Shown piece by piece: positions 1 to 11,200 of a stretch of DNA of 60,000 bases. Under the pieces are notes generated by a model that was not told the origin of the DNA, did not search any database, and saw only the letters and a list, made by a program, of their open reading frames with translations. Made by a program: the position numbers and the translations under genes. Within the stretch, counting starts at the first letter, position 1; every line of letters begins with the position of its first letter. The DNA is from Owenia fusiformis (taxonomy: Eukaryota > Annelida > Polychaeta > Sabellida > Oweniidae). The DNA is taken from positions 16,074,931 to 16,134,930 of the forward strand of contig CAIIXF020000003.1 in the NCBI GenBank assembly GCA_903813345.2. Reading direction: 5' to 3'.

Positions 1-245
1 TCCTCCGATCACAGGGCTTCAAAATCCAGAATTTATTCTTTCTTTTTACCCCCTGCGATAAGCAGTTAGCATTTCCCCGATTAAGAACTCGCAATTTGAT
101 TGGCTGTCGCAACACTGCGACAGAAATCATGTATAAGTCAATGCGCATAATTAGATCACGTGATTCAGTTTAATCGGGCGCTTCCAAATTGGTTATAGCA
201 GGGGGAAAGAAGGAGGTACGGATTCTGGACAACTGCTTAGGAGGA
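1..245. mobile_element. Palindromic MITE-like element (left edge may be cut by the window)
   Basis: The two ends are imperfect inverted complements. The left end reads TCCTCC, CCAGAAT, a pyrimidine tract, then CCCCCTGCGATAA; the reverse complement of the right end reads TCCTCC, CCAGAAT, a pyrimidine tract, then CCCCCTGCTATAA. Further in, CCCGATTAA recurs inverted (about 77-86 and 167-175). No ORF lies inside. The structure fits a non-autonomous foldback or MITE. The superfamily is not assigned because no target-site duplication can be checked on the left. Confidence 0.6.
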
Positions 246-2137
246 TGCCAGTTATTGGCATAGCATCTGTTACGCTTATTTCACTTGAGTTCTTTGTAAT
301 ATAATACAACTCAAAATAGCAGACTTACAAAGTTAGATCGAACAGTTTCAAATTTCAATGCTCATTATTTAACTTTACACTTCCTGTTTCTGTACCTTTC
401 CAGATGCCTTACTAACTAATTATTACAAGCTTTGAATATCCCAAAGTATCATTAAAGATGAATGAAACATAATAATGCTCATTTAATCATCATTAAAACT
501 TTACTGGCCTAAATATATTTATTGTATTTCTACTTTGTTTATTTCATGCCTGTGCTTAATGCGTATTCTCCTTGATTTTCATGTGAAAAACTAGAAAAAC
601 AGCAACTCCACAGAGTAGCAAATCCCACCGAACAAAACATATTTTGATTATCATTGGCTATCTTGAAAATTCCTTCTTGAGCAGTGAACATATTTATTTT
701 CTGACAGCCTCTGGTGAGACAAGACCATTAAGTTTTAATCTGTTTTAATGACAATGCACCTGAGAACCATGCATGATGTCCATGAAATTACTTAGGGCCA
801 AAATAGAAATATAGACAGATATATGACAGCAAACAGCAACATAATTAAAGCCTCCAGATATAATTTGCTAAATGCATGATTGTTGATCGATGTAGATAAC
901 ATATGTGACACCGGATGTTTTATGTTTTATATGCGTTCTTGACAATTTCCAATCAACAAGTAAATTCATTCTGTGACAAAAAAAAATAGCAAGGAAAAAG
1001 GAGGAGTAGCCTAGAGGTATCAAGACCTCCACCAATCCTCAAGTCCAAGATCCAGCAAAAATCATTGGAAACTATCTTAAGCTATATCTCTGAATATTTT
1101 GAATAAATAAAAACATTGAAAAACATATCATATTCTGCACTAAGTCAGAGTACTATTATTGAGTAAATAAATATTTCTGATGTTTCCCGATATTTTATTT
1201 CATGATTCAGGGACATCAGTCGATTTTGATTACCCCATTTGTTTTATTATGCATACTGATCACTGTTAATCAAACCACCGAAGATAATAGTACAAAGGCA
1301 GTGAACAAAATGACACGTTTGTAAGCTTTGCTGTGTCGGTAAGGAAACGTGCCTATGAAGTCATAAACTGTGCAAATTAAAACAAATCAATAAGGGCTAG
1401 ATTATTTATTTCAAGTTGTTACCGAGGTGATATATGTTTGACATCACGCATGATCGTATTATATTCCTAGAGTCAATAAGCAAAAACAAACTTCCAAAAT
1501 ATGACGTCATTTAACATAGGAGCTTTTTTTTGTCATCCAGGCTTTGTTCAGATGAGTGAAAATTGAAACATAGAAGCAAGAAAAGAAATCTATGATTTCT
1601 GTTTTTCTTGCTAAAAAAATAAACATGAAACCAGTATAGCCTTAAGATAAATATTTAAACTTTTAATTCATTATAGAGTAGTTCCTATTTGCAAAATATA
1701 ATTTTTCTCTAAAACTGAGTATACACCTGTGCGTAAGTTGCATAAAATGTAGCTTCACCTTATCCTATACAACAGGAATTAACCAACACCCCACTTGTGA
1801 ACTGCCATCTATACAAGTCAAATAAGTGTAAAACATAGAGAAACACACTCTGAGAGTATCATCTCTATTTGTGTGTATTTTTATGTAAATCTTTTGATGA
1901 TTTTAATTCCTAGCGATAATTTATGAAATGGGAAATATTTTTCACATTTTCACATTAATATGTACATAACATGCACAATACATAGATGGAAATAATTTGA
2001 TTAACGAGGTTGTATCTACATAAGCCTAAAAACTACTTAATGGTAAAATATTTATATATCAAATGTTGAAATGATGTTTCCTAATTTTTAGGGAAAGTTC
2101 CAAATTTATTCATACTTTGATTTTTATTTCTCATTAC
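246..2137. other. Non-coding stretch 3' of the last VIRMA exon seen
   Basis: AT-rich sequence with no ORF above background. The next VIRMA exon (minus strand, starting with one base that completes the codon left open at 2138) was looked for and not recognised, so this is probably intron. It holds a tRNA-like SINE candidate at about 998-1056 and a CRE-like TGACGTCA near 1502. Confidence 0.5.
998..1056 (+). repeat. Possible tRNA-derived SINE head
   Basis: TAGCCTAGAGG at 1007-1017 resembles a pol III A box, and GTCCAAGATCC at 1043-1053 is a degenerate B box about 26 bp further on, the spacing found in tRNA genes. No cloverleaf folds cleanly, so this would be a decayed SINE head rather than a working tRNA. 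Only one copy was noticed in the window. Confidence 0.3.
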
Positions 2138-2298
2138 CTTCTAATAAAGTAGAATCCAAAGTCATGGAATGTCAGCACCACCATTGTTCTAAGGGCAGGC
2201 AGGATTGAAGCATAGCTATGGTCCCTATGTCCAATATGGTCCACTAGGGCCTGCACTATCAAAGATAATTGATCGGGGGTTGGTAAAGCATTGGAGAG
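2138..2298 (-). CDS. VIRMA: VIRMA exon (most 3' seen)
   Basis: 53 codons plus two bases; acceptor TTAATTTCAG, donor AAG/GTAATG. It contains LSNALPTPDQLSLIVQALVD and LPALRTMVVLTFHDFGFYFI (vertebrate LSNSLPNKELMTSICDCLLA and TCVRTMMFLAEHDYGLFHL). The codon left open at the donor shows the gene continues towards the left edge. Confidence 0.93.
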
Positions 2299-5200
2299 CT
2301 GAAATTAAGAGAGCACATATTACATGATAAAGTATGTGGTGGAAGAGCAGTGAAATTAAAAAATTTTGAAAATAATCAACATTAAATACAGTTCAAAACT
2401 TTATCTGCTAAAAATTAAAATGCTGATTTTGTTCAACTCCGACATGAAGCTATGTTCCTATGTCTGATAAAGTTCATTATAACGAGGTGGATGACTCATC
2501 CATGGAGACCCAATTTGGTGCAAGACTTGTGCCTGGCACAACCGTCACCATGTTATTAAGTGTTTTTGAGTTGCGCAAGGATGCTGCCATGACCATGGTA
2601 GTGTAATCGTGAAAGCCTGGCATGACCATAACAGTAGCAAAGACCACTGATCAAGGGTCAATTATACATCGTAGAGTTAAATTGGATCAAACACTCAATA
2701 GTGTATTCGAGTGCCAAAATGCCAGTTGTTCCCCAAATTCATTTTTGCCGCATAATTCCACAACACTATCTAAGAGATGGTTAGTCTACACACCTGTTCC
2801 TGCAGTGACCTGCCACTGTATGCTGTTACAAGACTGACATCTGGGTCACACATGGACTGCAGAATGGACTAAAATCACATCAATATATTTAAGTCAGTTT
2901 TGATTAGAGGGTAGAACAATATAGAAGAATAAGATCTTTTGATATATTTAATGAAAAAATTAAAAATTTTGCTCAACTATGAATCTTTATGCCTTGTGAA
3001 TTTCAAATTATAACATTGCATCATGAACAAAATCACACCCAGTAAATATGAAGTAATCTTTTAACAGAATCAAACTATTTATTCTAGAATGGCAAGACAA
3101 AACTTATTCCAGTTTTCCTGGAATCGCAGACAAGATTCTACTGAAATGGCTTCCAAAAACAAGATGACCCCACATGATGATTAAACCTCACCAGTGGTAT
3201 AATGAAAGCCTTGTATATAATTAAGAAGAACTTTAACTAGAGGAGGTGTTCGCTTACCACAATGCACTCCTGAGCTTGGACATGAGTAGGTTTCTCAGAA
3301 TATATGTTCAGTATATTGAGAAGTTTTCCCAGAAGTGTGCTGTATTTCTCTTCTCCTTTAACTCTGCAATCAATGGTAATACAGGGCAATTAATTGTCAT
3401 ACAGGCCAATCAATGGTCATATGGTGCAATCAATTGTCATACAGGCCAATCAATGGTCATACAGGCCAATCAATTGTCATATGATGCAATCAATTGTCAT
3501 ACAGGTCAATTAATGATCATATGTTGCAATCAAATGGCATATGGTGCAATTAATTGTCATACAGGCCAATCAAATGTCATATGGTGCAATCAATGGTCAT
3601 ACAGGCCAATCAATGGTCATACATGCCAATCAAATGTCATATGGTGCAATCAATGGTCATATAGGCCAACCAATTGTCATATGGTGCACTCAATTGTCAT
3701 TCAGGCCAATCAATTGTGATACAGGCCAATCAATTGTGATACAGGCCAATCAATTGTGATACAGGCCAATCAATTGTCATTCAGGCCAATCAATTGTTAT
3801 ATGGTGCAATCAATTGTGATACAGGCCAATCAATTGTGATACAGGTCAATCAATTGTCATACAGGCCAATCAATTGTCAAACAGGCCAATCAAATGTCAT
3901 ATCGTGCAATCAATTGTTATACAGGCCAATTAATTGTCATACAGGGCAATCAAGTATCATACAGGGCAATCAACTGTCATACAGGGCAATCAACTGTCAT
4001 AAGGGCTATCAATGGTCATAAGGGCAATTAATGGTCATATGGTGCAATCAATTGACATACTGAATAAATTGTCAAAGTTATGTAAAAAATTTCGAATTCG
4101 AAATTTTCACAAAATACTTTGAAAAATAATTCTAATATGATACGAGACATCACAATAGCTTGAACAATTGATATGCTGGTATATATTGAGTATGTATGAC
4201 CACTAAAACACATAAATGCAAATAGTTTTGTTTCTTATCTGTTTATCATATTAGAATCGTAACAAAAACCTCGATTTTATTGTTTATGTCAAAGACCTCA
4301 ATCGCAACGCGATCTCTATCTTTTAACAATGAACAGTATAAAATCTTCGGTCATATATTACGCCATAAATCATAAAACAGAATTATTCTGCATATATTAT
4401 GATAATTTCTGGTGTTTTTACCAATATTAAAGCCTTTTATTTCACATCAAGATAAACAAATTATGAGTGTCTCTAAGACCTGAGGTTTCCCCTCCTCTTC
4501 ATAGAACACATTTATTACTACAAGACAGCCCAAACCCAAAGAAGACTTACGTGCTCTTCATCAATGATAGAATTGGTATTTTGATTGGAGGCTGGTTCAT
4601 AGAATATGAGATGAGGCATAAAACTCGTGCAGTCTGACCCGAAGCCTCGGTGTCCGGGATTGTATCCAAGGGTGGCCTCTCAGGGACAGGCAGTGGATTC
4701 TCTATTCCCACAGGGAGAGGATTCTCTGGGGGAGGTGGGTAGAGATTCTCCTTACTTTCAGCCAATGTCTCCAAGAGAAGATCCAACATACACCTAAAGT
4801 TTGAACATTAATTAATTAATGTTTATTCTAATCAATATAGCAAAATTTCTAGAAGAATAAGAAAGTTTATATCTTAAATACTTGGGGAACTTTTCGGTAG
4901 CTCCTATACCTTGTATGTTACCACCTGCCATTTGAAACACCACCATCCACAAAAAAAGGTTGGAGACTTTAACAATATGTCACCACTTCTGGTGGTAATA
5001 TAAAAATCCTCCCCTGACACTTGGGTACATACCTGACCACCACTTGGGCTGATGATAATCCCAAGTCTGCTATTTGCCAACAAACCCTCCTTAGAACATA
5101 TTGTAGCTGGTGGCAGCTGGCAGCTAGAGATACACACAGATGCATTGCATTAAAGATACTGCTTCAGGTTATTACATGCATTGAAGTAATGAGGCCATTT

Positions 5201-8200
5201 CATCAGTCCTTAACATGGGATATTGTTCTACATTTTCATTAACCGCTACTACGAATTTAATTAAGTAATGTTACTACAGTACTATTAGGTTGTTTCATGG
5301 AAATAAATTACTACATTGAAGGTATTGCTACAAGATGACAACTTGGAAGCTTCAATTTACTACCATCAATTTACTTATTAAGTACTCGGAAGTAACTAAC
5401 ATTATAGGTCTATTGGACTGTGCAAGTGCAAGTGCTTGCTCCACCCACTCTTTGAAGTTTTAAAATTATCTACCTTAAGGCCTCCTCAGTCCTCACATAT
5501 GAACGAATTCACTAAACGCAGTCTTGCGCATTGGGTAAATTGCTATTGGGAACATAAACATGTGAATGAAAACCCTACTTTGCACATGATTCCGAAGCCA
5601 TCCGAAGCTATCAGAAAGGTTAGTTCCGCATATGAACACCCTAACAATGTACAACTTACAAATACTATGGAGATAATTTTACCCAAAGTCCTATTCGCCA
5701 GTACATGCAAGTTGACGTGGGGGTTTTCATTTATATGTGAGGAGACCTTTACCCTCCGGTTATTAGAAATCTCACTGAAACTTTGCACTTAACATGTTTG
5801 TAACATGTTACTCACCAGCAAGTGTATGTATGATATCCTAAACAGGTATGTTACATTGTTACTCACCAGCAAGTGTGCGTATGACATCCTAAACATGTAT
5901 GTTACATTGTTACTCACCAGCAAGTGTGCGTATGACATCCTAAACATGTATGTTACATTGTTACTCCCCAGCAAGTGTGCGTATGATATCCTAAATATGT
6001 ATGTTACATTGTTACTCACCAGCAAGTGTGCGTATGATATCCTAAACATGTATGTTACATTGTTACTCACCAGCAAGTGTGCGTATGATATCCTAAATAT
6101 GTATGTTACATTGTTACTCACCAGCAAGTGTGCGTATGATATCCTGTATGTTTGGTATAAGTGGATGTAGATGAGCACTCCATAGTTTACGCATGTTCAG
6201 ACCAATATTCACTTCTTCATCGTCCAAAGGCTGAAACATATGTTTGTTTATTTCAATAAAGGCTTTGCTATATATATAACTTTGGAATCTTATTTTTGAT
6301 GGTATTCGTATAAACCACAGATACTAGTTTTCTGCATGAAAAAAATCAAAATTCTGCACAAATTTTCAAAAAAAGTCCAAATTCTGCAATCTTTTAAAAC
6401 GGAAACGGAAGTCAGCTACTTTCTAGGTAAGAACTGCGCGTCATTAGCGAACTCGCTTTAGCGAATCTAAACGTGATAGAATGTTGAATTTCACGGTGAA
6501 ATCGTACTTGTACTCAATAAAGATTGATTGTTGGACATAAAATATATCAAATACCCCGCAAAGGTAGGAGATCGTAAAATATGTAATTTCTGGAAATTCT
6601 GGTAATTCCGCGGGATTTTCATGAAAATCAGGGATTCTGCAAAAAATTGAAGTTTTGTCAAATTCCGTCCACGCCGCGGAATTACGGAATACTAGTATCT
6701 ATGATAAACCTTTCCAATTTGATAACATATTTAAATTCTGTGGACCATTCTCTGATTTATACATTTATTTTCCTGTATGCAGTTTCCTACGATTTTAAGA
6801 TTTCACTGTTGTTTCTACCGAGAAATTGTGAAGAACATGATATTTATGACCAGATTTCAGGTTTTGACATTTATGAGTATGACTGTAACACTTGTTACAC
6901 TTCTTTAAGTGTGACACTCTGTTATGCTTATGCATTGTTATTAGTTTTATGGGTTATTTATTGGAACAACATAATGTGCAACATTGGCAGTTAATGCCTT
7001 TTTACCTCTTTGGTTTGAATGGGGAGACTTAGTGGAAGCAACTCAGTTATCATCATACATCCACTGAGGAATGTATAGGGAGCAGTCAATGTGTACTTCA
7101 TCACCTCTGCCATTGTCATTGTCCATAGACTGTTAGACAATGCTGAAATGGTAAACAACATGAATATATACTACATGGCATTCAATAAGGCCTGATAAAC
7201 ACTGAGGAATGTATAGGGAGCAGTCAATGTGTACTTCATCACCTCTGCCATTGTCATGGTCCATAGACTGTTAGACAATGCTGAAATAGTAAACAACATG
7301 AATATATACTACAGGGCATTCAATAAGGACTGATAAACACTGAGGAAGGTATAGGGAGCAGTCAATGTGTACTTCATCACATCTGCCATTGTCATGGTCC
7401 ATAGACTGTTAGACAATGCTGAAATAGTATACAACATGAATATATACTACAGGGCATTCAATAAGGACTGATAAACACTGAGGAAGGTATAGGGAGCAGT
7501 CAATGTGTACTTCATCACCTCTGCCATTGTCATTGTCCATAGACTGTTAGACAATGCTGAAATAGTAAACAACATGAATTTATACTACAGGGCATTCAAT
7601 AAGGACTGATAAACACTGAGGAATGTATAGGGAGCAGTCAATGTGTACTTCATCACCTCTGCCATTGTCATTGTCCATAGACTGTTAGACAATGCTGAAA
7701 TAGTATACAATATGAATATATATAAGGACTGATAAACACTGAGGAATGTATAGGGAGCAGTCAATGTGTACTTCATCACCTCTGCCATTGTCATTGTCCA
7801 TAGACTGTTAGACAATGCTGAAATAGTATACAATATGAATATATATAAGGACTGATAAACACTGAGGAATGTTATAGGGAGCAGTCAATGTGTACTTCAT
7901 CACCTCTGCCATTGTCATTGTCCATAGACTGTTAGACAATGCTGAAATAGTATACAATATGAATATATATAAGGACTGATAAACACTGAGAAAGGTATAG
8001 GGAGCGGTCAATGTGTACTTCATCACCTCTGCCATTGTCATGGTCCATAGACTGTTAGACAATGCTGAAATCGGAAACAATTTATATAAAGGGCATTCAA
8101 TTATTTTTTTTTTTTTTTTTTTTTTTTATTCTGTTATAAAAAGTTGTACAAAATACAATATTGTAGAAAGAAAACATACAGTAGTTTCATATGCTATAAT

Positions 8201-11200
8201 ATCGTATTTATATATAATATTAGCCTTATTTAGCATATTAGTTTTGATAAAAAGAGGAAGGGAAGGGGGGGGGGCAGGGGAAAAGGCAAGAGGGGGACTT
8301 TTGTGATTTTCTGCTCGATGGTTTGAGCTTGGTGAGGGGGTTTTTATGTTCCCAGTGTGTATTTTACTACGTTATGAAATGTTTGAGTTTCAACCATTGC
8401 TGTTCCATAAGTTCAGGTTTTTTTCTTCTTTGGCTGATGCTTTCTTCTATTTTTTTCTCTGTTTTTAGGAAGTTTTGCCAGCCTATCATATTAGGTCTCC
8501 TTATTTTCCTTTTACATGTGTTTAGGAATATCTTTTGTTTCAGGAATAGATGTTCGTTTTCTGTTTTTCCATCTCCGAAAAGGAATTTCTCAATTGTGGG
8601 TACATCTTCGTCAAGTTGGTTGAAAGATGTTATTAGGAAGTCTTGTACGGCCTCACAATGGTATATTCCATGTTCTAAAGTATCTATGTCACTACGGCAT
8701 AGACTGCATATATCAGTGTTATAGCCGTCTATGTTCATTTGTTTTAGTTGTTTGTTATAGTATAGTATCCGGAAGAATATTTTTATTTGGAAATATTTCT
8801 CTTTTGTCCTGAGAATATTTTTTCTATTTTTGTGGATTTTGGCCCACATCAATGGATTTTGTAGTTGCAGTTTGTTTTGCCACTTATCTTCCATCTTCTT
8901 TGGCAGTTTCACAGCATTGTTCTTTTTTAGTAAAATCTTGTAAACTTCTTTATTCAATTAGTTTTAATAAAAATGGTGTAACCATGTTTTTTTCATTATA
9001 TGTAAGAATTACTCATAAGACATATCAGATATCACATATAATGCTGCAATATATAATTTACCTTCTTCTGTCTCCTCTGCTTTGAGAGCTGGTTGGGTAA
9101 AAGCCATCAGAAGATCTATGATGTCATTCTGGATCTGAAAATAAAATGTCTGAATGATCATGACACATACTTATACAAAAAATACAGATGGCATTGCAGA
9201 CATTTCTCCTATGAAAACAGCATCATCTTTATAATATTGTGAAAAATGGAGGAGTAAATATTTGAAAAAAGTACCAATGATGTAATATTCCAAAGCATGT
9301 TAGAATAGAATGGAATATATAGTATAGTAGGAACAAGGGGTTCCCATGCACCCATAAGGTGTGAATAAGTTACATACATTTTTGTAATCCATAGGGTGTC
9401 TATTTAATGAATTCATTTGTTAACATTGCCAACTAATGTCCCATAGTACTTTTATGGCGGCATTCAGTTACCATGGTTACGCATGTGACTATTTATCTCT
9501 AAAGCAAAGGGAGAATAACTTTCTTCTAACTCATTAAGAACGTGAAATGTAAAAACCTCATTATCAAGTGATGTTACCATAGCATCTGAAATGTTAGAAA
9601 TATTACATAAACCATATGATGAATCATCTTCACTTCTAATCATGCTTTATACTTTAGATACTTTAAGAATCAAGAATATGAAGAATATGATGAAAATCAG
9701 ACTATATGTATACTATTTATATGAATCATTGAAAGTGCATGGTAAATTATAAAATTGGATCTTTAATATACAGGGTCGTGATAACCGTTTTGACCCCTGT
9801 GAATGATAGTCAAAATACATGTAAGCTTTCCACATACTTATTAATTCAGTTCAATACATGCACATTTCTACTCAATAAGATTGAAACAACTACGGTTGTT
9901 ACTTTTTTTGTTAATTTAATATTCTTTTTATAATTGTCAAACAATGACGTTCACAGTAGCTGCCTCCAAAGCTGGATAATTTTGTTAATTCTGATCCAAT
10001 TTTGAAGATTTGTTGTCTCTTTAATGTTGCTTATATCTTCCACTCATCAAATAAGGGACAAAACTATGCACACATTCTGTCATACGGCCTCAGTTCTAAT
10101 AGATATGTTGCTATACTAGGATATTCTGAACCAAAAATGGATTGATGACGTCACAATTAATGCAAATTAGCTAATTTGCATACTTGAATATTGTAACCAT
10201 ATAGTAAATTTAATAAGGTTTAATTAGATACCAATATCATCTCTATAGACCAAATAATGGCGAAGCTACATTGATTCAAGACTCCAAGGTAAGATGTATG
10301 TATATTATTGTCAAATAATGACATTCACGATAGCTGCCTCGAAAGTTACATAACTTTCGTAATACTGATTCAATTTTGAATCTGTTTTCACTTTTATGTT
10401 GCTTATACCTTCTTCTAATAGAATAAAGGACAAAACCTTTCAGAAATTTTGCCATACGGTATCAGTTCTAATAGATACGTTGCTATAGTTGGAAATTCTG
10501 AACCAAAAATAGATTGATGACGTCATAATTTATGCAAATTAGATAATTTGCATAATTGAATATCAGAAATTTATTGAAAATTTAACGAGGTTCAATTTGG
10601 TACCAATATCATTTCTATAGACCAAATAATGACAGAGCTACAAATGATTTAAGATACCAAGGTAAGATGTCTAAAGATGCGTAACCATGGTAACTGAATG
10701 CCGCCATAAAAGTACTTTGGGACATTAGTTGGCAATGTTAACAAATGAATTCATTAAATAGACACCCTATGGATTACAAAAATGTATGTGACTTATTCAC
10801 ACCTTATGGGTGCATGGGAACCCCTTGTTCCTACTATACTAATAGAATACGAGCAGTTTTTACAGTTCAACAGATGGAAGGTGGATAAGTTTCACTATGT
10901 GGGTCTTAAACCATTTACATATATAGTGAAACCTGCAAAGTGGAACACCTCTATAGTGAAACCTGCAAAATGGAACACCTCTACAGTGAAACCTGCAAAA
11001 TGGAACACCTCTACAGTGAAACCTGCAAAATGGAACACCTCTACAGTGAAACCTGCAAAGTGGAACACCTCTACAAGTGAAACACCTCTACAAGTGAAAC
11101 ACCTCTGTTAGTGGAACACATTACAGAGTCCAGAGACCAACTGATTTAATGTTAAATGAACCCCTGTGAAATGATCACCTCCCAAGTGGAACACTTTTTA

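Noticed and set aside
3246-4021. Long plus-strand ORFs in the 20-bp array
   Set aside because: Open frames arise from the repeat lacking stops; composition is purely repeat-derived and the region is intron of a minus-strand gene.
5805-6170. 121-129 codon ORFs on both strands over the 51-bp array
   Set aside because: Period is a multiple of three, so frames stay open by chance; the biological signal is the duplicated donor.
6647-6994. 115-codon hydrophobic ORF
   Set aside because: Within a VIRMA intron on the opposite strand and without motifs; chance ORF most likely.
3366-8094. CRISPR-like regular arrays
   Set aside because: Units are contiguous with no unique spacers, the DNA is eukaryotic, and no cas genes are present.
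8323-8812. Plus-strand ORFs opposite the LINE fragment
   Set aside because: Antisense shadows; the minus frame has the recognisable Cys/His knuckle.
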